Assembly: GCA_938017675.1 (NCBI GenBank)
Contig: CALIJB010000026.1
Coordinates: 8,268 to 72,267 of the forward strand
Direction: 5' to 3'
DNA: 64,000 nucleotides
Source: an uncultured Candidatus Saccharibacteria bacterium
GTDB lineage: Bacteria > Patescibacteriota > Saccharimonadia > Saccharimonadales > Saccharimonadaceae
Part shown: positions 14,019 to 22,366 of the stretch, piece after piece
Layout: every line of letters starts with the position of its first letter
How positions within the stretch are numbered: position 1 is the first letter of the stretch
Notes under the pieces: generated by a model
Databases searched by the model: none
Told to the model about the DNA's origin: nothing
The model's input: the letters and a program-made list of their open reading frames with translations, nothing else
Program-made: the position numbers and the translations under genes

Positions 14019-16220
14019 TTAATTAAGCGTTGTCACCCGCTGGTTGTGACGGACGCGTGCTTCTAGCGCCGGATATTTCGACAGACTTTCACCGCTATCG
14101 ATGAAGCGTATAGCGGCTTTCTGGGCGCGGGCAATCAGCTGCGTGTCGGCTAGCGTAGCAATTTGCAGATTAAGCGTGCCGTGCTGCATGCGTCCGTAAA
14201 TCTCGCCGGGGCCGCGCAAGCTCATATCGACCTCTGCTAGATGAAAGCCGTCGTTGGATTGTTCAATCTCGCGCAGGCGCTGGCTAGGCTTATTGTTTGT
14301 GCTCATCATCAAATAGCAGAAGCTTTGGTGCTGGCCGCGGCCGACCCGCCCGCGCAGCTGGTGCAATTGCGCTAAGCCAAATTGGTCGGCATCCTCAATC
14401 ATCATAATCGTAGCGTTTGGTACGTCGACGCCAACCTCGACGACGGTAGTGCTAACCAAGATATCATATCGTTGATCTTTGAAAGCTTGCATGATTTGAT
14501 CTTTTTCGCTAGCAGCCATCTTGCCGTGCAGCATAGCGATGCGGCGATGGCCAAAAATACTATTTTTGAGTCGCTTGTATTCAGCTTCGACGCTTTTGCG
14601 ATCGCTAGAATCGCTGTCGGTAATTAAGCTGCAAACTACGTAAACTTGGCAGCCCTGGGCAATTTGCTGGTCGATAGCAGTGTAAGCGGCCTCGCGCGAA
14701 GGCGGCGAAATAATTTTAGTAAGAATCGGCCGCCGGCCGCGCGGCTGCTCGTCGAGGACGCTGACGTCTAGTTCGTTGTAAACAGTTAGCGCCAGACTGC
14801 GCGGGATCGGCGTGGCCGTCATCGCCAAGAGGTGCGGCATGGCAGCTACTGATATTTTTTTCGTGTCTAGCAGGGCGCTTGATACACTTTCCTCACCTCC
14901 GTGTCTCGCTCGCGAGCCTGGGGCTGCGCGCCCGGTCTCTCGAGACGAGCCAGCGGCAATCGTCATAGGTTCAGAAAGCATATCGAGCGTGCCCAACTTC
15001 ACCTCCTCGTCCTTAACCTTCATCAGCAACCTCTGCCGTTGCTCGACACCGAAGCGATGCTGCTCATCGATAATCACGAAGCCCAGGCGGTGAAATCCTA
15101 CTTTATCCTGAATAAGCGCGTGCGTGCCGACGACGACATCAACCGCACCGCTTGCAATTTGCTGGTAGAGCGTTTGGCGGGATTTACCCTTGACGCTGCC
15201 AATCAGCAAACCAACCGTCACGCCGAACGGCTCGAGCAGTTTAGCCAGCGTCTCGGCATGCTGCCGCGCCAAAATCTCGGTCGGCGCCATCAACGCTGTC
15301 TGATAGCCAGCACTCGCTGCCTGCCGAGCTGCCAATCCGGCCACCACCGTCTTGCCGCTACCAACGTCGCCTTGCAGCAAGCGGTTCATCGGCCTAGCAT
15401 TTTCGAAATCTTGCAAGATATCCCAGGCGGCGCGGCGCTGCGCATTAGTTAATGTAAACGGCAATTTCTTGACAAAATCCTGCACAACAGACTTTTCAAA
15501 CGGAATCGCGAAGCCAGCTAGCTTCTGGTTGTCAATTTTGTTGAGCTGGCTAGCCAAAACCAGTTCGAATAGCTCTTCGAAGGCTAAGCGCTGGCGAGCC
15601 TGCTCAACTTCCCTCTCGTCGCGCGGAAAATGCATCGCCGAAATTGCCGCCGCGCGGTCGAGCAACTTCTCACTCTTGACAATGCTTGGCGGCAGAGTCT
15701 CGGGCAAAACACTCATTAGCGGGCGCAATTGCTCGATAACTTTGCGCACCGTTTGCGATTTAAGCCCGCGCACCGTATGGTAAACTGGCAGCAGCCGATC
15801 GGCTTGTACTGGCAGCTCCTTGGCGAGCTCGGCCGTCGGGTTGGTCAGCTGGTAGCGGCCGTAGTTATATTCAAACGTGCCGCTGAAATAAAACCACTCA
15901 TCGCTGCTGCCTAGCTGCTGCACTCGGTACGGCTGATTGAACCAAACCGCGTTTAGCTTGCTAGTGTCGTCGGCCAGCACCGCCGTAGTCAGGCGCAGGC
16001 CGCGGCGGACTGGCCGAGTGCTGATTTGCTGGCAGCGGGCGCGAATCGTTACCTTGCCGGGCTGCAGCTCAGCAATCGGCGTCACGTTGGTGAAGTCCTC
16101 GTGCTTGCGCGGTAAAAACAGCAAAATGTCGCTAACCGTTTCGAGCCCCGCCCGCCGCAGCTCGGCCGCCGTTTTCGGGCCGACGCCTTTGATTTGGTCG
16201 AGGCTAGTTGCGAGATTCAT
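14019..16220 (-). CDS. recG: ATP-dependent DNA helicase RecG with internal insertion
   Basis: Remodels stalled forks and Holliday junctions. 733 residues; about 680-700 is usual. N-terminal wedge/OB domain, Walker A GDVGSGKTVVAG (near 290), DEQH box with IIDEQHRFGVEQRQ, motif III TATPIPRSLALT, motif VI region QLRGRVGRGQHQSF. Between FGVEQRQRLLMKVK and MPHLLAMTA sits an extra 57 residues (DNA 14841-15011), rich in Gly, Ser, Arg and Glu, absent from normal RecG. Start 16220: TACAAT lies six nt upstream. The HhH-like start (LDQIKGVGPKTAAELRRAGL) is an N-terminal feature typical of RecG. Confidence 0.95.
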   Translation of the reverse strand: MNLATSLDQIKGVGPKTAAELRRAGLETVSDILLFLPRKHEDFTNVTPIAELQPGKVTIRARCQQISTRPVRRGLRLTTAVLADDTSKLNAVWFNQPYRVQQLGSSDEWFYFSGTFEYNYGRYQLTNPTAELAKELPVQADRLLPVYHTVRGLKSQTVRKVIEQLRPLMSVLPETLPPSIVKSEKLLDRAAAISAMHFPRDEREVEQARQRLAFEELFELVLASQLNKIDNQKLAGFAIPFEKSVVQDFVKKLPFTLTNAQRRAAWDILQDFENARPMNRLLQGDVGSGKTVVAGLAARQAASAGYQTALMAPTEILARQHAETLAKLLEPFGVTVGLLIGSVKGKSRQTLYQQIASGAVDVVVGTHALIQDKVGFHRLGFVIIDEQHRFGVEQRQRLLMKVKDEEVKLGTLDMLSEPMTIAAGSSRETGRAAPGSRARHGGEESVSSALLDTKKISVAAMPHLLAMTATPIPRSLALTVYNELDVSVLDEQPRGRRPILTKIISPPSREAAYTAIDQQIAQGCQVYVVCSLITDSDSSDRKSVEAEYKRLKNSIFGHRRIAMLHGKMAASEKDQIMQAFKDQRYDILVSTTVVEVGVDVPNATIMMIEDADQFGLAQLHQLRGRVGRGQHQSFCYLMMSTNNKPSQRLREIEQSNDGFHLAEVDMSLRGPGEIYGRMQHGTLNLQIATLADTQLIARAQKAAIRFIDSGESLSKYPALEARVRHNQRVTTLN

Positions 16221-16261
16221 AAGTTTATTGTACTAGTTTTCAGGAAAATTGCGAAAAAGTA

Positions 16262-16290
16262 TTGACAATTTCACCACTCTATGCTATATT
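16262..16290 (+). promoter_or_regulatory. Promoter of cassette 3
   Basis: TTGACA (16262-16267), 17 bp, TATATT (16285-16290). The -10 is followed by the shared TAGCTTTTCG start of the leader family. Confidence 0.88.
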
Positions 16291-16296
16291 AATACT

Positions 16297-16370
16297 AGCT
16301 TTTCGCTCAAGGTTAATCAAAAGGGCGGAAAGTCGCCCTTTGCCTTGAGCGTGGTTTCATAGGAGGAACC
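16297..16370 (+). ncRNA. Structured 5' leader, family A, copy 1
   Basis: Stem P1: CGCTCAAGG (16304-16312) with CCTTGAGCG (16343-16351). Inner hairpin P2: AAAGGGCG (16320-16327), loop GAAAGT, CGCCCTTT. Then the start hairpin TGGTT (16352-16356) / AACCA (16367-16371) with AGGAGG in its loop. Copies 2 and 3 at 35582 and 43819 share the order and much of the sequence. Confidence 0.8.
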
Positions 16371-16640
16371 ATGAGCGTTACCTTTGCTATTGTCTCCGCT
16401 CTCATCATCACGCTCCTCGTTTGCGCGGCAGTGTCCGCGCTGATGCTGCCGTCAGAAAAGACCCACCGGGTCTGGGCGGCTAGGGTTGCCCAGATCCGGG
16501 CGGCTCGAGCCGCCCGGATCTCGACCCGATCTCAGGCCCGGGCCAACCGGGCTCAGGTCCGGGCCGCTCGGGCCAGGGCCCGGGCTCAGGTTCGGGCCTC
16601 CCGGGCCCGGGCGGCCTGGAGGGAGGTTAATAAGGGCTAA
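16371..16640 (+). CDS. Single-pass membrane protein with Arg/Ala-rich tail (cassette 3)
   Basis: 89 residues: an N-terminal transmembrane helix (FAIVSALIITLLVCAAVSAL, residues 5-24), then a tail of about 60 residues made mainly of Arg and Ala (for example RAARAARISTRSQARANRAQ) with essentially no acidic residues until the end. The tail is probably helical, strongly basic and cytosolic, and could bind RNA, DNA or lipid head groups; nothing in the sequence says which. The ATG overlaps the 3' arm of a start hairpin with AGGAGG in the loop. No family recognised. Confidence 0.6.
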   Translation: MSVTFAIVSALIITLLVCAAVSALMLPSEKTHRVWAARVAQIRAARAARISTRSQARANRAQVRAARARARAQVRASRARAAWREVNKG

Positions 16641-16648
16641 CGCCCGCC

Positions 16649-16768
16649 GAAAATAGCTCGCCGAATTGGAATTCAACATTGGTTGAGACACTTAACCGTA
16701 TTAAGTGTCTCCCGGGTTGATATACAAAACCCAATTCCGGTTTGAGCCAATTTCGGCGGGCTATTTTC
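16649..16768 (+). terminator. Long branched 3' hairpin, family A
   Basis: GAAAATAGCTCGCCGAA at 16649 pairs with TTCGGCGGGCTATTTTC ending at 16768. Inside is a perfect 11-bp hairpin GAGACACTTAA/TTAAGTGTCTC. The outer stem recurs at 36026-36080 and 44329-44389, each followed by TTTGGT. Confidence 0.85.
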
Positions 16769-16842
16769 TTTGGTGAGATTTTTTGTTAAGTTATTTTTTA
16801 CTTTGAAATTTTATAGATTTTACGGGAAATTGCGAAAAATTG

Positions 16843-16871
16843 TTGACATTCCTGTTCCAGTATGATATATT
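16843..16871 (+). promoter_or_regulatory. Promoter of cassette 4
   Basis: TTGACA (16843-16848), 17 bp, TATATT (16866-16871). The leader begins with the family's AGCTTTT. Confidence 0.88.
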
Positions 16872-16877
16872 TATATC

Positions 16878-17040
16878 AGCTTTTGTTGACAAGTCGAGCA
16901 AATCCTTGTCCAAAAGAGTTTTTTGATAAGCGAGGCCCACCGGGCGAGATGCGTGTTCGAGATTCAATCGCGAGCAAGCATCTCGCACGGTGGCACAGAT
17001 GACCACCCACGTTGCGAGAAAGATCGTTCTAGGAGGAACG
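16878..17040 (+). ncRNA. Long structured 5' leader of cassette 4
   Basis: About 160 nt. Stem CTTTTG-tt-GACAAG pairs with CTTGTC-CAAAAG (16880-16916). A second domain is GCC(C)ACCG and CGAGATGC pairing with GCATCTCG and CGGTGGC (about 16936-16995). Finally the start hairpin ATCGTTC (17023-17029) / GAACGAT (17036-17042) with TAGGAG in the loop. It starts like family A but then differs. Confidence 0.7.
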
Positions 17041-17310
17041 ATGCAACGAATGAATAGGGAAGATGTCATGGATCTTCTCAGGCGGGGTGTCCGCCTTGCG
17101 GCGGACAACCCGGGTAGAACCGTAATTGTCGAGTTCACTAAGCTCAGCATTTTTGTTGAGCTTGAGCTTGACGAGCGAGACCGGAGGGATCCGGTCTTCC
17201 TTGACACCATGGCTGAGCTTGCGTTCGATGACCTCGAGCGTAAGCTCGAGGGGCGCATGCCTCGTTTCGTCAACATCTACACTTACAGCGGGTTGATTCT
17301 CCGAGACTGA
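17041..17310 (+). CDS. Small soluble acidic protein of unknown function (cassette 4)
   Basis: 89 residues from ATG 17041, chosen because AGGAGG stands in the loop of the start hairpin; an open frame begins at 16990 but lies in the structured leader. No membrane segment: MQRMNREDVMDLLRRGVR, a beta-like stretch (VIVEFTKLSIFVELELD) and an acidic helix (LAFDDLERKLEG). No family recognised. It follows cassette 3 directly with its own promoter. Confidence 0.55.
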   Translation: MQRMNREDVMDLLRRGVRLAADNPGRTVIVEFTKLSIFVELELDERDRRDPVFLDTMAELAFDDLERKLEGRMPRFVNIYTYSGLILRD

Positions 17311-17327
17311 CCCGCTGTAGTCGGTGT

Positions 17328-17363
17328 CCCGGCGCGAGATTTTCCCCAATTTCTCGCGCCGGG
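17328..17363 (+). terminator. 3' hairpin of cassette 4
   Basis: CCCGGCGCGAGA (17328-17339) pairs perfectly with TCTCGCGCCGGG (17352-17363). No T-run follows. A further 9-bp stem (ACAGCGGGT/ACCCGCTGT) spans the end of the gene. Confidence 0.75.
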
Positions 17364-17406
17364 GCGGCCCGCCTCGCTTATCTCTTTCCCTTGATTGATT
17401 TTATTA

Positions 17407-17436
17407 AAAACACCCGGTTAGCTAGCCGGGTGTTTT
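17407..17436. terminator. Bidirectional terminator
   Basis: AAAACACCCGG, 8-nt loop, CCGGGTGTTTT, between cassette 4 and the converging HAD gene. Confidence 0.9.
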
Positions 17437-17461
17437 GTTGGCTCGAATTTCGCTCGAAAAT

Positions 17462-18220
17462 CTACTCGGTTACGGCGATGATACCCTCTAGCGCGTAGGC
17501 GGTGTCCTGCCAGCGCTCCACTGCGATGCAGTCGATACCGAGATTTTTGACTGGGAAGTCGTTGCCGCCTTCTTCTATTTTGTCGCCAAAGAACAAAATT
17601 TCCTCTTTGCTCACACCAGTGGCTTCCATCAACTTTTTCATGCCGTAGGCTTTATCGACGCCGATTTTGGTGATGTCGACGCTGGTGGTGCCGCCCAGGC
17701 GCACTTCGAACTCCGGCAATTTTGCAGCAACGTCGTCGCGCATTTGCTTGCGGACGGCTTTGTTGGCTTCCGCCCAAGCGTATTTTTTCTCGGGCGAGGC
17801 TTGCTGGCCCAGCGCCGAATAAGTCACCTGGCTCAAACGGTCTTCGATAATCTCGCCGTCGGGATTTGCTTCCCACAAATCAAATTTGCGCGCCGATTCT
17901 TCCAAGACTTGGGTGATTTTTTGCTTTTGTTCGTCGGTGAAATCTTCTTTATAGTGCGTTTGCCACTCGCCAGCATTAATGTCAAAAGTATAATAACGCG
18001 TGCCGCATGTCGGCATCATGTGGAAGCGCGCCAGCAATTCTGGCGAAACGTCCATCTGATCAATGACCTGCTTTTGGAATTGCTCAAATTTGCCACCAGA
18101 AATGACGCAAACTTGATAATTTTCCAGCAATTTAGCGAGCAAATCCGCCATGCGCGGCGAAATCGCCGATTTACTAACCGCCAGCGTGTCGTCCAAGTCA
18201 AAACCGATAATTTTCTTCAT
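17462..18220 (-). CDS. HAD-IIB family phosphatase (phosphomannomutase-like)
   Basis: 252 residues. HAD motif I GFDLDDTLAVSK with both Asp, motif II ISGGK, a cap region, and motif IV FFGDKIEEGGNDFP near residue 215. The long sequence between and the order match class IIB HAD hydrolases, close to eukaryotic-type phosphomannomutase or sucrose-phosphate phosphatase folds. A phosphorylated sugar is the likely substrate, but which is not visible. A strong AGGAGG precedes the ATG; it follows tyrS closely and probably shares its transcript. Confidence 0.8.
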   Translation of the reverse strand: MKKIIGFDLDDTLAVSKSAISPRMADLLAKLLENYQVCVISGGKFEQFQKQVIDQMDVSPELLARFHMMPTCGTRYYTFDINAGEWQTHYKEDFTDEQKQKITQVLEESARKFDLWEANPDGEIIEDRLSQVTYSALGQQASPEKKYAWAEANKAVRKQMRDDVAAKLPEFEVRLGGTTSVDITKIGVDKAYGMKKLMEATGVSKEEILFFGDKIEEGGNDFPVKNLGIDCIAVERWQDTAYALEGIIAVTE

Positions 18221-18238
18221 GATTTCCTCCTATTCCAA

Positions 18239-19450
18239 TTATTTCACCAGCAAGAAGTCATTCTTGCCCTTTTTGATTAAGCTAGTTTCGGTTAGCGGTA
18301 TATCGCTGGCAATCTTCGCACCGTTGACGCTGATCGCGTTATTGTGGATCAGCCGGCGCGCTTCGCCGTTGCTAGCGCATAAGCCAGCAGCGACCAGCGC
18401 TGCCACAACCGTCGTCTCGAGGTCAACCGTCGGGATTTCGTTAGCTAAAGCGTTCAAATCGTCGCTGTTAAGCGTCGCAATATCGCCGCCGCCAAACAAC
18501 GCAGCCGTTACCCGCTCGACGCTTTCGCGGCGCTGGCGGCCGTGCACCAAGTCAGTAACTTCGCGCGCTAAGGTTTTTTGCAAGGCGCGCTCGCCTGGAT
18601 TGGCCCGGTGATTGTCGATCAGCGCTTCGACGGTTTCGCGGTCGAGCAGCGTGTAGATTTTGATGAGATCCTCGCTGGTTTCGTCGTCGCAGTTGAGCCA
18701 GAATTGATAGAACTTGTACGGACTGGTCATCTCGGGGTCGAGCCAGATAGCGCCGCCCTCGGATTTGCCGAATTTAACGCCAGTTTGCTTGTTGATAACT
18801 AGCGGCGCGGTCAAAACGTGCGCTTCGCTGCTCTCGAGTTTGCGAATTAGCGACACGCCGATGACGCTATTACCCCACTGGTCGGCGCCAGCTAGCTGCA
18901 AAGTGGCATCCTTTTCGCGGTACAAGTGTAAAAAGTCATACCCTTGAATCAGCCCGTAGCTAAATTCGCCGTAGCTGATGCCAGCGCCGCCCTCGCCGAT
19001 ACGCTGCTGCACGAATTCGCGGTCGAGCAGCTGCGTCATGCTGATATGTTTGCCGATTTTGTGCAAGAAATCAATGTAATTAATCTGCGAGAACCAGTCG
19101 GCATTATCAACAATCTCAAAATCCTGACCGCGGAAAACTTGGCGGAATTGCGCCGCAATACATTCAACATTGCGCGCCACTGTTTCGGCATTGCGCAGGT
19201 CGCGCTCTTGCTTTTTGCCATCAGGGTCGCCAATCATACCGGTGGCGCCGCCAACTAGCAGCAGCGGTTTGTAGCCGTGGTCGATAAAATGCCGGCACAA
19301 CATCATCGCTGCCAAGTTGCCAATAGTCATACTCGGCGCGCTAGGGTCAACGCCAAAATAGAACGTTCGCGGCTCGTTTATATCTTTGACATCAGCGAAC
19401 GTCGTCTGATTGATGAGTCCGCGCCACGTTAGTTCTTCTGCTAGCGTCAT
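18239..19450 (-). CDS. tyrS: Tyrosyl-tRNA synthetase
   Basis: Class I synthetase charging tRNA-Tyr. 403 residues. Tyr-binding and HIGH-like region (YFGVDPSAPSMTIGNLAAMM, with TIGN in place of HIGH), GADQWGNS motif, KFGKSEG as the KMSKS loop, and a C-terminal S4 RNA-binding domain (ASNGEARRLIHNNAISVNG). Start 19450 (MTLAEELTWRG) follows GAAAGGT. An upstream open frame of 45 codons is not supported. Confidence 0.96.
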   Translation of the reverse strand: MTLAEELTWRGLINQTTFADVKDINEPRTFYFGVDPSAPSMTIGNLAAMMLCRHFIDHGYKPLLLVGGATGMIGDPDGKKQERDLRNAETVARNVECIAAQFRQVFRGQDFEIVDNADWFSQINYIDFLHKIGKHISMTQLLDREFVQQRIGEGGAGISYGEFSYGLIQGYDFLHLYREKDATLQLAGADQWGNSVIGVSLIRKLESSEAHVLTAPLVINKQTGVKFGKSEGGAIWLDPEMTSPYKFYQFWLNCDDETSEDLIKIYTLLDRETVEALIDNHRANPGERALQKTLAREVTDLVHGRQRRESVERVTAALFGGGDIATLNSDDLNALANEIPTVDLETTVVAALVAAGLCASNGEARRLIHNNAISVNGAKIASDIPLTETSLIKKGKNDFLLVK

Positions 19451-19559
19451 CTGAAACCTTTCTTTATTTAATAGTGAGATAGTAACATATTTGCAAATTA
19501 TCAGCAAAAGCACTAGCCGTCGTGATGCGAACAGTGCTATAATGGTGGAAATATTGCTT

Positions 19560-22274
19560 ATGGGAAGAGTGAAAGTGGGAAACAAGAAACGAAAAGTAGC
19601 TGGCGGCGTCAGCGCTTATGCTAATTTAGCCAATAAACGCCGAGTCAAGAAAGACGCGCGAGCGCGCAAAAAAGCCGAATATCTGGCAACTTTGCCGAAG
19701 CATCCAGTCAAGCGGCTGCTCTACCGGCTGCATCCGAAACGCCTGGCCAAATACTGGTTTAGCCGCGATGGCGCGATAATGGCGCTGAAAGTTGTCGGCA
19801 TTGCTTTGCTGCTGATGGTTATTGGCGTGGCTTCGCTGTTTGCTTATTTCCGCAAAGATCTCGACAAAATCAACCCCGACACATTGGCGCAGCGCGTCAA
19901 AACGACGGTTACCAAATACTACGACCGCAATGACAAGCTGCTGTGGGAGGATAAAGGTACCGGCGACTACACGCTAGTGGTCGACGCCAAAACCATCGCG
20001 CCATGCATGGGTAAGGCTACTATAGCTATCGAGGATAAAGATTTTTATAAGCACAGCGGCATCAGCGCTAGCGGTATTGCTCGCGCCTTTATCAGCAACT
20101 CGCAGGGCAACGCCGTGCAGGGCGGCTCGACGCTAACGCAGCAGCTAGTCAAGAAAGTGTTCTTTACTAAGGACGAAGCTATGCAGCGGGGCTTGTCGGG
20201 TATTCCGCGCAAAATCAAAGAGATGATTCTAGCCATCGAGGTCGAGCGAATGTACAGCAAAGACCAAATCCTCGGCTTGTACCTCAACGAATCGCCGTAC
20301 GGCGGCCGGCGCAACGGTGTCGAATCGGCCGCGCAAACTTATTTCGGCAAATCATCCAAAGATTTAACCTTGTCAGAATGCTCGCTGCTAGCCGCTATCC
20401 CGAACAACCCGTCGCTTTACAACCCGTACAATACCTATGGTCGCAAAGCGCTTGTCGAACGCCAGCACAAAGTACTCGACGACATGGTGTCGATGAATTA
20501 CATATCCAAACAAGAGGCAGCGGCAGCCAAGAAAGTCGACATTATGGATACCATCAAACCGCTGGCCGACCAATACGCCAACGTCAAGGCGCCACACTTC
20601 GTCCAAATGGTCAAGAAACAGCTAGAGGAAGAGCTTGGCAAGACTATCGTCGGCGAAGGCGGTTTATCAGTCAAGACAACACTCGACCTCGACGCGCAAA
20701 CAACCCTAGAAACCAATATAGCCAAATTATTTAACGGCGAGATTACCGATGGCAACTGTGGTTATCGTAACTGTTCGCAATTTGCCGGCTTCTCAAACGG
20801 CGCAGCAGCCATCGAAGATACCAAGACTGGCCAGCTTATCGCCCTAGTCGGCAGCCGCGACTTTAATTACGCTGGCTTCGGGCAGGATAATGCAGCCACC
20901 GCTTTCATCCAACCGGGTTCGTCGATCAAGCCGCTTGTTTACGCCCGCTTATTTAGCAACCAAGGCGGCAATAACGCCAATTACGGCAGCGGCTCGATTC
21001 TAGCCGATTCCAAGACAACTTTCCCGGGCAATTATAGTCCGAACAACGCCGACAACAAATTCCAAGGCAATATTACCCTGCGCCAAGCATTGGCCCGTTC
21101 TCGCAATATTCCAGCCATCAAAGCTATGGCCATCAACGAGAAGAACAACAGCGGCAGCACCTGGTCGCTGATCCGCTCCGCCGGCGATTTGCAGTACTGC
21201 ACGCAAGGCGCCGACGCGCAAGCTGGCCTATCGAGCGCTATCGGCGGCTGCGGCACACGCTTGGTTGACCACGTTAACGCTTTCGCAACACTGGGGCGAA
21301 TGGGCACTTATAAACCGCAGACGACTATCCTGAAGGTTGCCAACAGCAACGGCCAAACGCTCAAACAGTACAAAGAATCTAGCAAGCAAGTCATTGACCA
21401 GCAAGCAGCTTACATCGTTAGCGACATCCTTGGCGACGGCAAGGCGCGCGCTGGATTGGCGGGTCGCGACTACCTAGTCAACCTCGGTCGCGCCGGCGTC
21501 AAGGCAGCTGTCAAGACTGGTACCAGCAACAGCGAAATTAATGGCAAGGTTAGCGCTAAAGATATCTGGGCTGCCGGCTACACGCCGAACCTATCGATGG
21601 CGGTGTGGCTAGGCAATTCTGACACCTCGCCGCTGCGCAATGGCAACTCGCTGATTCCAGCTATGTTCTTCGACCGTACGATGGCCGATATCTCCAAGAT
21701 GTATGCCGACCAAGGTAAACTAAAATTAAGCGACTGGTATACTGCGCCGAGTGGCATCCAGACAATCAAGGGCGAGATTTATCCGTCATATTACAACAAG
21801 GCCAGCGCTGCTACTAATGCCAAGATGACTTTCGACCGCGTCTCGAAAAAGAAAGCTACGTCCTGTACACCCGAAGCTGCCAAGATTGAAATCGATGTCA
21901 TGAAAATGGCTGATCCAATCACTAGAAAAGAGATAGTCACGCCTAACGACTCTAGCTACGACGCCGAGAAAGACGACGATGCACACAAGTGCGACGATCC
22001 GAAGCCAAACGTTACGCTAACAGTGACTAGCGGCGGCGTATCCATCGTCTATACTAGCGGCCGTTACAAACTGCAAAACATCGAATTATTATCTGGCAGT
22101 ACCGTTGTCGCCAGCAAGCAAGTCGATAGCAGCGGCATCTGGAATATTCATAAAGGTAACCTGTCAGCAGCCAGTAGCGGCACGCTAACCGCCAAAATTA
22201 CCGACACTGGCTACTATACGGCGACTAGTAGCGCCAGCTACAATCCAAACAGTAGCAGCGATGACGACGATTAA
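19560..22274 (+). CDS. Class A penicillin-binding protein (PBP1A type)
   Basis: Bifunctional peptidoglycan glycosyltransferase and DD-transpeptidase. 904 residues. Basic cytosolic N-terminus, one transmembrane helix (VVGIALLLMVIGVASLFAYF), GT51 domain (AIEDKDFYKHSGISASGIAR; GGSTLTQQLVKKVF; EMILAIEVERMYSKDQILGL), transpeptidase with SSIKP (QPGSSIKPLVYAR), SRN and KTGTS motifs, then a Ser/Asp-rich C-terminal domain with beta-like sequence. Start at 19560: TATAAT 19538-19543 rules out the longer frame. Divergent from tyrS. Confidence 0.95.
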   Translation: MGRVKVGNKKRKVAGGVSAYANLANKRRVKKDARARKKAEYLATLPKHPVKRLLYRLHPKRLAKYWFSRDGAIMALKVVGIALLLMVIGVASLFAYFRKDLDKINPDTLAQRVKTTVTKYYDRNDKLLWEDKGTGDYTLVVDAKTIAPCMGKATIAIEDKDFYKHSGISASGIARAFISNSQGNAVQGGSTLTQQLVKKVFFTKDEAMQRGLSGIPRKIKEMILAIEVERMYSKDQILGLYLNESPYGGRRNGVESAAQTYFGKSSKDLTLSECSLLAAIPNNPSLYNPYNTYGRKALVERQHKVLDDMVSMNYISKQEAAAAKKVDIMDTIKPLADQYANVKAPHFVQMVKKQLEEELGKTIVGEGGLSVKTTLDLDAQTTLETNIAKLFNGEITDGNCGYRNCSQFAGFSNGAAAIEDTKTGQLIALVGSRDFNYAGFGQDNAATAFIQPGSSIKPLVYARLFSNQGGNNANYGSGSILADSKTTFPGNYSPNNADNKFQGNITLRQALARSRNIPAIKAMAINEKNNSGSTWSLIRSAGDLQYCTQGADAQAGLSSAIGGCGTRLVDHVNAFATLGRMGTYKPQTTILKVANSNGQTLKQYKESSKQVIDQQAAYIVSDILGDGKARAGLAGRDYLVNLGRAGVKAAVKTGTSNSEINGKVSAKDIWAAGYTPNLSMAVWLGNSDTSPLRNGNSLIPAMFFDRTMADISKMYADQGKLKLSDWYTAPSGIQTIKGEIYPSYYNKASAATNAKMTFDRVSKKKATSCTPEAAKIEIDVMKMADPITRKEIVTPNDSSYDAEKDDDAHKCDDPKPNVTLTVTSGGVSIVYTSGRYKLQNIELLSGSTVVASKQVDSSGIWNIHKGNLSAASSGTLTAKITDTGYYTATSSASYNPNSSSDDDD

Positions 22275-22314
22275 ATTCGCTTCGTATCGCAGTAGTTTAC
22301 CGCCAAAACCCAGC

Positions 22315-22346
22315 AAAATAGCACGCTCCTAGCAGCGTGCTATTTT
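22315..22346. terminator. Bidirectional terminator
   Basis: AAAATAGCACGCT, 6-nt loop, AGCGTGCTATTTT between converging genes. Confidence 0.92.
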
Positions 22347-22366
22347 ATAATCTTGCGCTAGTAAAT

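Noticed and set aside
14901..15452. 183-aa ORF opposite recG
   Set aside because: Shadow frame, partly created by the extra sequence inserted in recG.
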